Virus record (IMG/VR): IMGVR_UViG_3300050821_009835 | Location: 62,001 to 126,000 of that record | Length of the DNA stretch: 64,000 nt | Strand: one strand, 5' to 3' | Source of the DNA: a virus | Part shown: positions 32,958 through 43,400 of the stretch, piece by piece | How positions within the stretch are numbered: the first letter of the stretch is position 1 | How the letters are laid out: the number at the start of each line of letters is the position of its first letter | Translations under genes and position numbers: made by a program | The notes under the pieces: generated by a model | Database searches by the model: none | Seen by the model: the letters and a program-made list of their open reading frames with translations, nothing else | Told to the model about the DNA's origin: nothing

Positions 32958-33779
32958 TTAATTGTTCCCTCCTGGTGTATAATATTGTAAGCTCTTTGTT
33001 GTAGACAATTGAAAACCCAACGGCTGTGTCGTATTTGTTCCATACGAGGACACTGCAAGCGATACATCTACTTGCGTTGGATTGACCGAGTCCAATACCG
33101 CTACCACATTGGTGATGTCCTTCAACATCTCAAAAGGATCCATGTTCTGACCTACGAGTGTTCGTTGAGCCGATTGAATCTGTTGAATGTATCCTAGCGA
33201 TGTTGTGATGGCGTTTGCAATGTCAGCATCCGTTATAGAAACACCGAACTTCTGCCCAATATAACTCTTGATAGGACAAGTATACTGAGGATAAAACGGG
33301 CAAGTAGATGTCAGAATGAATCTTAAGCATTCCTGGACAAGTTTATTTGTTCCCCAGATATGAAGCAACGAACCATTAGAAGCAACAGCATAGTCATTTA
33401 ATTGCCCGTTCCCATTGCATTTGATACAAAAAGGTTGAAATGTGAAATAATCAACCTCGATCAATGGGACAATCAATCGTATTTGCTTGTTAAATAGAAT
33501 CTTCTTGAAAACAAATTGATTACCAGATTCGATTCGATTGGGATCCAACAGAAGTGTGTACCCATAGATTGGATCATCTGGATCCACTAATTCTCCACTG
33601 ATGAAAAGCTGAAGAGCATTGGAAGAATTCACAGGTGCTCTCATATTTATGGTGGTATTCGAAGCCAGATGCAGAGTTCGGAAGTCGTTCTGATCCACGA
33701 TGTAACGTTCTCTAGACTGAGAATGATCGCAGGGTGCAAGGGCAGTATTTAGATCGTAGGACAAATGACCCCCGCGCAT
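32958..33779 (-). CDS. Baseplate-associated protein, 273 aa
   Basis: Starts MRGGHLSYDLNTALAPC at ATG 33779 with no clear ribosome site. It is beta-rich in the middle (LVDPDDPIYGYTLLLDPNR, QIRLIVPLIEVDYFTF) with a four-cysteine segment (CIKCNGNG ... CPFYPQYTCP). The C terminus (DPFEMLKDITNVVAVLDSV, QPLGFQLST) recalls small baseplate wedge proteins that carry a beta sheet next to J, such as the gp25/GpW group, but the match is weak. Its final codons GGNN contain the GGAGGGAAC site of the J-like gene, so the two are co-translated. Confidence 0.5.
   Translation of the reverse strand: MRGGHLSYDLNTALAPCDHSQSRERYIVDQNDFRTLHLASNTTINMRAPVNSSNALQLFISGELVDPDDPIYGYTLLLDPNRIESGNQFVFKKILFNKQIRLIVPLIEVDYFTFQPFCIKCNGNGQLNDYAVASNGSLLHIWGTNKLVQECLRFILTSTCPFYPQYTCPIKSYIGQKFGVSITDADIANAITTSLGYIQQIQSAQRTLVGQNMDPFEMLKDITNVVAVLDSVNPTQVDVSLAVSSYGTNTTQPLGFQLSTTKSLQYYTPGGNN
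32964..32972 (-). promoter_or_regulatory. GGAGGGAAC ribosome site of the J-like gene
   Basis: On the minus strand the site reads GGAGGGAACAATTAAGTG. It overlaps the last codons of the upstream gene and lies before a GTG start. It is the same 9-mer as at 1381, 5215, 53643 and 61667. Confidence 0.55.
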
Positions 33780-33837
33780 GTTGTATCAGTGATTTTCATT
33801 TCGTTAATGTAATCAACAGCTCGTTTTCACGATTTCG

Positions 33838-34560
33838 TTATGTGTTGACTGTGGCTGGTTCCTTGATTAAAATGGGTGTCTGTGGTGTAGAATGATTCAT
33901 TCTCTCAAGTTCCCATTCTGTCGGAGCATCAAACTGATGAACACGGAATCGCGGCCCGTTTGCAGCCCCTTGCCCATATGTATCAGTTTGATCATTAACG
34001 AGAACGGCCTGATACTGATTTTGAGCAAAATAATTGCTGATGCTATTCAGCAAAGCTGTAATCGTAGGCATCTGAAAACTGCTAGTCGTTGGAGTTGACG
34101 AGGTTACAGCATCGTTGGCAAACTGAGCATTATCCTCATTCTTTTCAATCATAGTTCGAACATGATTCATCCAGAACCAAAGTTCGTCATCTCGTTGAAA
34201 TTGAGGCTTCAAGTATTGTTTTAGATATGTCATGACGGTCATTGGAATATGGTCATCACGATAAGCGTAATTGAAGTGCCCGTATGGACCTGGTTTCCAT
34301 GCTTCTTTCTGGAAAGCTGTGGTCAATTTTTGATCATTGAGCGTGGCTGCATACTGTTCTAGAACACCTGCCATCTTACGAAGTTGTTGGGCGCGAATCT
34401 GATAGTGTAACTGGATTCCCGCCTGGCCATTGTTTTGAATAGGAGGAAATTTTCCAGCCCGAGCGTTCACCCAAGACTGGAGATTCCCAAATTGAGTTTG
34501 AGACATATGCCCCAAAAAATTGAATGGTGGGCCAGGAAGGGCATAAACGAACTTAGTCAT
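33838..34560 (-). CDS. Tail-region protein, 240 aa
   Basis: I start it at ATG 34560 (MTKFVYALPGPPFNFLGH) behind TGGAGA; the longer frame to 34644 overlaps the giant tail gene. It is mostly helical with many Trp/Tyr (DDELWFWMNHVRTMIEKNED, HFNYAYRDDHIP) and ends in a proline-rich tail. The MTKFVYALPG opening resembles MTKYVQPDVL of the other tail gene in style but not in length. Not recognised; structural by position. Confidence 0.5.
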   Translation of the reverse strand: MTKFVYALPGPPFNFLGHMSQTQFGNLQSWVNARAGKFPPIQNNGQAGIQLHYQIRAQQLRKMAGVLEQYAATLNDQKLTTAFQKEAWKPGPYGHFNYAYRDDHIPMTVMTYLKQYLKPQFQRDDELWFWMNHVRTMIEKNEDNAQFANDAVTSSTPTTSSFQMPTITALLNSISNYFAQNQYQAVLVNDQTDTYGQGAANGPRFRVHQFDAPTEWELERMNHSTPQTPILIKEPATVNT

Positions 34561-34577
34561 AAAATCTCCAGAAACGA

Positions 34578-37500
34578 TTAGACTTGGTTTAAGCCAGGGG
34601 TCCAATAGACAGGGTTCATTTGTAACCCGTTTTGATCCACACAAGTGAAGCCTAAATAAGCATTAAATGCAGAAAAAGTCAAATACTCCCCTGAATACAC
34701 CTTAAAAAACACTGTTTCGCCGTTCACTTGCCCAGTATAGGAATTAATCAATACTCCGCCACCCGTTGAATATTGTGTTCCACCCGGCTTACGAGCTAAA
34801 AAGCCCACAGTGTTGCTAACATTTGTAAAATTATAGACTGTCGCTGTGAGTGTTCCACCCCAAGTATCAGGACCGTTCTGAGTTTGATCATAAACAAAAC
34901 TATAAAATTGAGGAGGAATCAAATTATCACCAGTTAAAGTGATCGTAGCAATAGTAGCATTATTAACATAAAGGAAATTGTTCCTTACAAAAGTGTTTAC
35001 TCCACTTAGCCGAGTTAGATCGCCTTGAATCGTGGCAATCATGCTCGCGTTAGTCGTAGTTCCAGAAAGCGGCAGAGTTGCATTTACAGTCCAACCTATT
35101 AAAAACCCAGCCCCATTCTCTACTGGGGTGATGCTGTTTGTCGTAATTCCCCCACTCCAAGTAACGGTGATACCGATTGTGTTGTTGGTACCCGAACCTG
35201 TACCCTGTTGCTGAGGTGATAAAGGTTTAGTGAGAGTAATCGAAAAATTGATAGTAGAGCCATCAGCCACGTGAGTAGTCGGAGAAACACCTGCAACGAA
35301 TGGTGACGGGTTAGCCAAGTAGTCTACTACCACCCCGAGCGATAGTCCTCCTTGACCCACAGGAAATACGTCGTAGGATTTATTGGAACTGTCAAACCAA
35401 GCTACATCTTTAGCAGAAATAGTGAGGTTGGTGGAGGCTATACCAGAAACAATCGCACCGCCGTTGTACCCGAAAACAAACGTAGGTTCATTACTATTTC
35501 CCGCTGGAGCAGAAACCGATAAGAGACCTGAATAAGCCGTGTTATTGCCGGAAAGGCTGAGAGAAGCTGTGGCTGCAGTTGGGTCATCGACCACTTGGGG
35601 GAAAATAAATCCCTGGAGCTCCAGTGAACCCGATGTACGTTCCAAAATAGGGATATATGGCGCCCCGTTCTCAGTAGGAAGAGCAGGAAATAGGGTTAGC
35701 GCGGAGCCATGATTGTACACAGTCCATTTAAAGGTCTGTGAAACAATGATTTGACCTTCTGTCAATGTAAGAACAAAACTGTAGTTACCTGGAGCTTGAT
35801 TAAAACCAGTTCCAGATAAAATAATGGCAGCTGCTCCAGGCACTGAAACACCATTGATGGTTCCCGGCGTTTGTGGTGTTGCTGTGACATTAGGATAATT
35901 TACAGAAGCCTGCAAACCGGATGATGACTTGGTTGTAACCCCTGTTGCTACAACAACAAAGGACTGATTAGGGCGAGTTGTAATGCTACCCACTGCACCG
36001 TTGTCAACATAACCCAAGAAGAAATTAGAAGTACCGTCTTCAAAGTCAATCCCGGACAATAGAGCGAGAGGTGCGGATACAGTGAATGTAAAAGTACCAT
36101 CGGTGTATGCACCAATATTATCTGTTACACGAATAGTGACAGGCTTACTGTAACCTGTGTCATTAGTGGTGCCTGAAACTAGTCCTGTTGTGGAACTATT
36201 TGCTAAAATGGTCAATCCAGTGGGTAATTGATTTTCAGATAGCGGGGAAATACCCCAAGTATACGGGGTGTTTGGATCACCTGCCGCAGCGAATGTCATA
36301 GAGTACGCCTGCCCTGACAATGGTTCATTGGCATTCAACTGAGCCTGCGTTGTTGTAATGGTCAACCCTGCTGCTTGAGCCGTTAAAGATAATGGAGTTG
36401 GAACAGAAGTATTCGCCGGGGACAAACTGTCAGATGCAACAAAGTAGATTGTGTTTGTCCAAACGATATTCGTAACACCCGAAATCACACCCGAACTAGA
36501 AAGAGTAAGACCTGTAGCAATTCCACCAGAAGTCGGGATAGTGGACGGATTAATGTACCCTGGAGTCATCGGGCTAATGACCCAAGTGTACGGTGTTACT
36601 CCACCTGTAGCTGTTAGCTGGAAACCTGTATTCTGATACGAAACTGTATCAATTGCGTTAGGGAGACTGGTTGTGGTGATAGTCACACTGTTAGGATTTG
36701 TGCTCAGCATCAAAACAGCCTCTGCTGTATTGCCAATAACATCAACTGCGACAACTCGTACCGGATAACTAGTCAGGAAAGCTCCTGTATAGTTTCCTGA
36801 TATCGTAGCTGTGCCGCCCGTCCCATTTACCTGCAGTGTTAACCCAGTAGGAAGCAAATTTGGATAAGTAGAAGATGGAGCAATTTCCCATTGAACAGGG
36901 GTTACAAATGTTCCCTCCGCAATCAGTGTTCCTTGATATGCGATACCACGCGATATCTGATTTACCCCACTGGAGTTAATCGTGAATGTCCATACTCCTG
37001 TACGAATGGTGAAACTCTCATTGACTGGGCCATCAGCATGGCTGTCGTTCAACGTAATAATAACAGGCGTCGGGCTATAGGAAGTCCCGGGCCATGTCCC
37101 ATAAAACCATCCTCCACCAGGAGGAGTAGTCGTTTCAGTAGCCGGGGGATTTGGAGCCGTTGCCGTAAATGTGATGCCACTAGGCAATGCTATATTGTTC
37201 ATCTGCCAAGTGTAAGGCGGGACGCCTCCTGCTCCCTGAACCTTAAAAGAATACCCAGTTGGATCATTCGTAACTGTAGCAATTTGATCTGTAACAATTC
37301 GCAGATTGTTGTTGTAAGTTAAGTCGAGTGCAGCTGTAGTTGTTGCTCCTCGTGAATCTGTCAATATAAAAGTGATGTTTCCCAAGTCTGTGGGGCTTGC
37401 ACCTGGGGGCGAGGCGAGGGTTCCAGTCAATTTTCCAGTTGAAATATTCAAGGTCAAACCAACAAAATTACCCACTGTCGGGGCTGCAATACCCCCACTT

Positions 37501-40481
37501 ACAGCCCAAGAGCCATTAACCATATCGCTGGCACCCCAAGTGTAAGGTGGAACGCCGCCAAATGCAGCAAGGAAAGTAGTATAGAGTTGTGCACTAATCG
37601 TAGGCAATGATTGAGTTAGAATAACCAACGGCACAACAAAATCCACTGAGACACGGTAGTAAGCATAGGCTGTCCCATTATTCGCTGAAGTTGCCGCAAA
37701 CCACACGTCAAAATAGCCCGCTTCTACTGGAGTTCCAGTTACAATAACGTTAGTCCCATCTGTTGAAACTGACAAACCTAGCGGCAATGCATTAAGCAGG
37801 TTATAAGCATTGAAAGTTGAAACACTCGTGATTTCAATGTTTGGGGATGTAAAAACCTCGATACCAGTTGGGGGACTTCCTGCTCCATAAGTCGTTCCGA
37901 AAACCAAGTCATCTAACCCGCCGTTGTTGATTAGTGAGAATGCACTAGCCACCGTAGACCAATTGATTGTAATTGTGCCATGTATTAAACCAGAGGAATC
38001 TACATAATTTATAACACTTGGCCCGGAGGCTACCCCAAGCAGATAGCCATAAATTAAGCCTGTGTTTGAATCTAAAGATAGTCCCTCTGGTAAAGAAGAA
38101 CTCGCTTCTACTTCTGCAGTCAATGGGATAGAAACAGGAGGACTACCAAGAGCCACAAATGGAGTGAAGGACGAGATTACATCCGGTGTAGGAGAATTCA
38201 GATTAGGCTTACGTGGATTTAAGCCTACAAAATCCCCAACGACATAAGGGTGAGTATAAGTCGTTATGCTCCCAACATCGTCCGAGGCAAATGGTGAAGA
38301 ATTATTATGGGCCAGCAAAGTATATGGGCGAGAAATCTGAGCAATTTGCTGCAAACCCTGCAGCATCTGTAGCGGGAAACGTAATTCGGTGTTCTGGTAA
38401 AGTGCTGGAGGGCCATTAACGGTAGCAACACCATCATTTAGGACAGTGGGGCTACTAGCAGGAATAATAGAACCGTCCAACCCATTGGAAAGAGAAAGTG
38501 CAACTGGGTTTAGAGTAAAACCTTGTAAATCGCCCACAATGATGATATCTGCTGTGCTAACGTCATTAAAACCCCAATAATAATTGAAGAATGCCTCGGC
38601 CATGCGTAAGTCGCTAATTTGTTGACCAACCACATAGCTTAGACCTGTCAACGGGGAGTTGTTTCCCTCACTATCTACGATAGCCCCCGCTGCGAATGCA
38701 ATATTATGGACCCCCACTGCTGTTACTGGAATGGGATTAGGCGGTGAATCATTGACATTACCCGCACGAAATTCCACTCGGCCATCACTAAAGAATTTTT
38801 GTCCTGGGTCTACGTATGTATCTCCCGGTAAGAAACTGGAAGGATGGAACGTATACGGAGAGAAACCTCCAAATACCGCAACTGCCATAACAAAGTCTTG
38901 CTGTGGAAAAATGCGTTCTTGATCAATCACCGGGGCAAATTGGAGGGGTGCCGGGGACAACGTAATCGTGTATGTTTTAGTTGCTACCGCACCAATAGCA
39001 TCCGTAACTTGAACTGTCGCTGTAAAATTGATAGAATAGTCCGTTGTAGAATTATAAGTACATGGAGTTCCATTTAGCAGCCCTAATGAATTGATGCTCA
39101 AACCAATAGGCAAAGCTCCAGCCGCAATAGACCAGGTGTACGGTGCCAAGCCGCCAGTAAAAGCAATTTGTTGACTATATGGAGTAAGCACTTGTGCATT
39201 TGGAATGGTGGTCGTAGTAATAATGAGATCCGTCGCAATGGTCATAGGCAACGTAGTCTCGGCAATAAATGGCGGTGTTCCAGAATCCATGGCCGCAAAA
39301 TTAACTTGGAATGTCCCTAATTCCACGGCTGTACCAGAAATGGTACCATCGATACTCATCTGTAAACCCGGAGGTAAAGTACCATCATTAAACCAGCTGT
39401 ACGATGGAAGACCCCCTATGGCTTGCATTTTAAACTGAGGCATAGGTTTACCCACAATTACTGAAGGCAATGTTGTAGTAGTGACGGTGGCTGGGCTTGC
39501 AGTAGTGGTTGGAGTAACTTGCAGAATCTCTTCTGGGACAATAAGTTCCTTTGCGTGGGGACGTCCTTCAAGCGGGAACACATCTCCAGCCATAGAACCC
39601 AATTCTGAACTTGCATTAGAAAATCGAGAAACAAATGGAGCTAACTTCAACTCGTTGGTTACTGTATCGCGAACTAAAGTGCGGGCAATAACAGCATAAG
39701 GTTCTGGTTGTACAACCCCACCCGTACCAACAATTTCAAATTCTGTCTGACCCCCAAATCCCAATGTTCCTGTAAGTGAGCCCTGTGACGCCTGTTGGGG
39801 ATTGAACTGCACATCAACCACGAGAATGGGCAAAGATAACGAGCGGAGCAATTTTACAGGTGGAATGAATGAAGAATAGTCATTCCAGGTCTGCACAATA
39901 ATATTGAACGATCCAGCTGTGGTAAAAGATTTTGCTGCAGAACGACTGGAAAGAGGAAGCGGCCCAGTGGATGTATTATCTGGCCAAAGAATTTGCCAAA
40001 AATTAGCTCCTGCTCCTGTTTCTGGATAGTCTGGTCCTAAAGTTACGGTAACTGTCTGGCCCAGCTCTAATGTTGTGTTGTTAAGTGTAACATCTGTAGC
40101 TTGAAGTGATGTTGGAAAAAGCAAAAGAGCAGGGGAGCCATTCGGGTTTAACGTGGAAACATTCCACAACGGGCTGTTTGTATAGTCAGAGTTGGCATTC
40201 TCTGCCTGCATGTTCATGCCATAATCGCCCGCAGACAATTGTGTTTGATAAATGCGAGCTGATGGTTCAGAACCAGGGAATTCTAATCCAGTTGGTTTAT
40301 GTCCATTGACTAATTGGAGCACACCAGGTGGAGTGAATGGCGGCCCTTCTACCCAAATATTCCAGTTGAGGTAATCATTGTATCCTTGAGGAATAGCAGG
40401 GGGATTCCAATTAACAACCAGGAAGAAATCCTGGTCAATAGTAGCGATTGCCGGGGAAACTGGAAGTTGTGGGGTTGCCAT
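34578..40481 (-). CDS. Giant tail protein with Ig-like (He_PIG-type) repeats
   Basis: The 1967-aa protein is a string of beta domains. At least seven carry the motif GG-x-x-P-Y-T/S-W followed by LPxGLxLxxxGxIxGTP-like, for example GGLPSYSWFNDGTLPPGL, GGLAPYTWSIAAG, GGVPPYTWG, GGVPPYTWQM and GGVTPYTWVI. This is the He_PIG family of bacterial Ig-like domains. Such domains in phage tails bind host surface sugars or stiffen fibres. There is no signal peptide or membrane segment. It follows the beta-helix fibre gene by seven bases and precedes the baseplate genes, so it is probably a long tail fibre or tape-adjacent appendage. Confidence 0.75.
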   Translation of the reverse strand: MATPQLPVSPAIATIDQDFFLVVNWNPPAIPQGYNDYLNWNIWVEGPPFTPPGVLQLVNGHKPTGLEFPGSEPSARIYQTQLSAGDYGMNMQAENANSDYTNSPLWNVSTLNPNGSPALLLFPTSLQATDVTLNNTTLELGQTVTVTLGPDYPETGAGANFWQILWPDNTSTGPLPLSSRSAAKSFTTAGSFNIIVQTWNDYSSFIPPVKLLRSLSLPILVVDVQFNPQQASQGSLTGTLGFGGQTEFEIVGTGGVVQPEPYAVIARTLVRDTVTNELKLAPFVSRFSNASSELGSMAGDVFPLEGRPHAKELIVPEEILQVTPTTTASPATVTTTTLPSVIVGKPMPQFKMQAIGGLPSYSWFNDGTLPPGLQMSIDGTISGTAVELGTFQVNFAAMDSGTPPFIAETTLPMTIATDLIITTTTIPNAQVLTPYSQQIAFTGGLAPYTWSIAAGALPIGLSINSLGLLNGTPCTYNSTTDYSINFTATVQVTDAIGAVATKTYTITLSPAPLQFAPVIDQERIFPQQDFVMAVAVFGGFSPYTFHPSSFLPGDTYVDPGQKFFSDGRVEFRAGNVNDSPPNPIPVTAVGVHNIAFAAGAIVDSEGNNSPLTGLSYVVGQQISDLRMAEAFFNYYWGFNDVSTADIIIVGDLQGFTLNPVALSLSNGLDGSIIPASSPTVLNDGVATVNGPPALYQNTELRFPLQMLQGLQQIAQISRPYTLLAHNNSSPFASDDVGSITTYTHPYVVGDFVGLNPRKPNLNSPTPDVISSFTPFVALGSPPVSIPLTAEVEASSSLPEGLSLDSNTGLIYGYLLGVASGPSVINYVDSSGLIHGTITINWSTVASAFSLINNGGLDDLVFGTTYGAGSPPTGIEVFTSPNIEITSVSTFNAYNLLNALPLGLSVSTDGTNVIVTGTPVEAGYFDVWFAATSANNGTAYAYYRVSVDFVVPLVILTQSLPTISAQLYTTFLAAFGGVPPYTWGASDMVNGSWAVSGGIAAPTVGNFVGLTLNISTGKLTGTLASPPGASPTDLGNITFILTDSRGATTTAALDLTYNNNLRIVTDQIATVTNDPTGYSFKVQGAGGVPPYTWQMNNIALPSGITFTATAPNPPATETTTPPGGGWFYGTWPGTSYSPTPVIITLNDSHADGPVNESFTIRTGVWTFTINSSGVNQISRGIAYQGTLIAEGTFVTPVQWEIAPSSTYPNLLPTGLTLQVNGTGGTATISGNYTGAFLTSYPVRVVAVDVIGNTAEAVLMLSTNPNSVTITTTSLPNAIDTVSYQNTGFQLTATGGVTPYTWVISPMTPGYINPSTIPTSGGIATGLTLSSSGVISGVTNIVWTNTIYFVASDSLSPANTSVPTPLSLTAQAAGLTITTTQAQLNANEPLSGQAYSMTFAAAGDPNTPYTWGISPLSENQLPTGLTILANSSTTGLVSGTTNDTGYSKPVTIRVTDNIGAYTDGTFTFTVSAPLALLSGIDFEDGTSNFFLGYVDNGAVGSITTRPNQSFVVVATGVTTKSSSGLQASVNYPNVTATPQTPGTINGVSVPGAAAIILSGTGFNQAPGNYSFVLTLTEGQIIVSQTFKWTVYNHGSALTLFPALPTENGAPYIPILERTSGSLELQGFIFPQVVDDPTAATASLSLSGNNTAYSGLLSVSAPAGNSNEPTFVFGYNGGAIVSGIASTNLTISAKDVAWFDSSNKSYDVFPVGQGGLSLGVVVDYLANPSPFVAGVSPTTHVADGSTINFSITLTKPLSPQQQGTGSGTNNTIGITVTWSGGITTNSITPVENGAGFLIGWTVNATLPLSGTTTNASMIATIQGDLTRLSGVNTFVRNNFLYVNNATIATITLTGDNLIPPQFYSFVYDQTQNGPDTWGGTLTATVYNFTNVSNTVGFLARKPGGTQYSTGGGVLINSYTGQVNGETVFFKVYSGEYLTFSAFNAYLGFTCVDQNGLQMNPVYWTPGLNQV

Positions 40482-40487
40482 CTATTT

Positions 40488-43400
40488 TCACACGCCTGTC
40501 ACAATACTTGAGGAATCATCAGTTGTAATTCCTCCCAAGAATGGATTAGTGAGCACTGTACGTTGTAGCGCAGAGTTTACTTGAACTACAGCAGATCCAT
40601 TCGACTGCCAATCTGAGTTACATACAATACTAGAACTAATCTCTGCTTCTGCTATCACTATGGAATTAGAAACGCCATTTTCATTAGCCGTTCCGTGTGT
40701 CTGTAACGTCATATTAGACTGTCGTTCGGCTACAAAGAATGTACCAGGTGACGATGCACCTGAAGTTACTATCAATTCTGGGTTAGAAACTGTTAATTCT
40801 GATCCTGTAACGATAAAGCCTGTGGCACTATCGCCTAGACTTATCGAACAGGCTGTCAGAATTATTCCACAGCCCTGCTCAAAACCACCCGCCTGTACAT
40901 TATTCTGCCAAGTGCAATTTACGAATTCAATATCAGAATTTATTCCGTAAACTGCAGGGTTTGTGAATCCCTGAAATTGAAGATTATTAAAGATAACGCG
41001 AGTTGAATCCACAAAAAATGCGGAGGTGGGGCCGTTGCCAAATCCCGTAAAGGCCGAGGCATCAATAACAACTGGTTGAACCGAATTAGGCGCTGTAGAA
41101 ATTACAAAACGCCCTGAACCTTGAACTGTGAAGGCTATGTTAGCCAAAGCATACCAATTGGTTTGAACAATAGTCCCATCCCCCAAGGGAATTTGAGTTA
41201 AAAACGAAGAATTGTTAGGGGTAATTGCGTAGGGAATTCCTGTATAGATCAATTGAATTGAGCACGGGTCACGTAGTACAGGGGGGAAGAGTGCCATGGC
41301 AGCACCAATAGTTTGCAAAGCAGCAGCTTCGGTTAAACCATTGTTGCTATCGTTGCCATTGGCATTATTAACATAGATGATAATCGGGGCAGACGTTGTC
41401 TGCAAATTTTGACCTAATACAGTTTTAGGCGTTGGAGGCTGGATAGCAAAACCAAAATGCGGGATTGCCGTTGCCCAACCACGTTTACCAGCCGTCAAAA
41501 ATTGAATTTCCTTGCGAATATCATGATTCACTGGGACGATAAAGTCATTAGAGTGCAGAGGAGCCAGGAATGTGTCTTCGACGTTGGCTGCTCGCATGGT
41601 ACTGAAATTATCGTCAAAAATCGTTTCTAACGGGATGTTCTGCAGATCACCGTCATTCCAAGAAATCTGAGATGGGAGAGTTGTAATAATCGGCAATTCA
41701 CGATTATACGGGTAGACATCCTCCAAACCCACTACAGGTGCAGCACCTGTTCCATTCGTGGTAATTAAGGCATCGTTTTCATTGTACAAAATTTCGTAAT
41801 TGCGATTAGCAACACCCTCGCCTTGGTATGGAACATACTGAGATTCTACGATCAAAGTGGAATTTGGGTCGAAAGCTGGGAGTAAAGATGCTACAAAGAA
41901 AAACTGCTGAGTCAACAGATTTACGCTAGCTGGACAGACTACAGTAACCACACCGTCATTGAAACTAGCACTGCTGCATTGAAGTGCAGTGAAACCCGTG
42001 ACAGGAGAATCCAAAACCCAAATGAATGCAACAGTTTCGTTCCCGCTAATGCCTCTTAAGATGGCATTGTTGGAAGCCAAAACCACTGTGTTAGTGTTTG
42101 TGTTTATCGGATCATACGCAATAGAAGCTACCGACACTCGGTTGTCCATAGGAAAACCTGCAATGCCAGTAACGTTACCAACTAAGACTGTTTCTTCAAT
42201 TGTAAGAGCACCCTTTACTGGTGCATTGTAGGCTAATTGACAGGTGTTTTCCCCAATAAACGAGAACACTATCGTAGAAGTTGTGATATTGATTCCCGAA
42301 ATCGGGGAAATGCTAACCACCAATTCATCGGGTCCTGTAGCTGATATTGTTAAATTTGTGATATTATAGAAAGTTCCAGTAGTAAGATCCCAACATTGCG
42401 TGCAATACCACCCGCCTACCTGATCACTAATGGTATCACGAGGGATCACAAATGTTGCAATAGTTGAACCCCCGACAGTAAAGAGTGTAGCCTGAGACCC
42501 TGGTATTTGAAGCCAGATGCGCGTCCCAAATACAACATTGCTATATTCTGGGTTGATGGCCAGAAAATTAGAACATACAATACCCGCCGCAGCCGCAGCA
42601 GAACCTGGCAACGGGGGTAGAATAGGCTGAGGGTTTTGAATCTCATAAGCAGAAATACCATATACCGGGAGTGTTTCACCCGCTACCGCATCTATCAATT
42701 CCCCACCATTTACAGCAAACGGCACAACACGTAGGTCAATTCCGGAAGAAGCAGGATATTGAACACTGAGTGTGACGTACAGTGGGTTAGAAGCTGGGTC
42801 AAATGGAGTCCCGGTTAATGATTTGACAAAAGAAACTGTCACGGCCTTAGAACTCAAACCCGAGAAGCCCAGTTGTCCTTGCAATAAATTGACTGGGATG
42901 AAAGTTCCGTTAATACCGTTTGTAAGCGCAGTCACGGCGACGTCTGTAATGGTGGCATTGGATGTCGCTGGTAATGTGATTGTAAAGGAATCCCCCAGGA
43001 TCCACGGACCGGAAGGATTGCCTGTACCCGTGCTTTTTGAGCTGATAGGAAAAGCCTGCGTAGTCATGAAAGTACGCTGATCTGTACTAAAGCCGTTGGA
43101 GAATCCGTCAAATTGACCCACGGTATCAGCATTGGTAACAGCCGTAGGAGAAACAGCCATTGTATAGGAGAGAGTTGATCCCAATGCTTGCGGAGAATTT
43201 CCCGGCGCAACACCACGAGAAATGGCATAGCGTGAAGCACCTGTAATGATATCGGTGAAACCTTCTGCCATAATCTTGCGAAGATCCCAACCTTCCACAT
43301 TGACTGTGCTGCGTGTATCCACGCAATCATCAGGAAAAATTTGATCAGCTAGTTTACCATCGAAACGACCTGAAACACCATATGCTAGTAGACCTGAACT

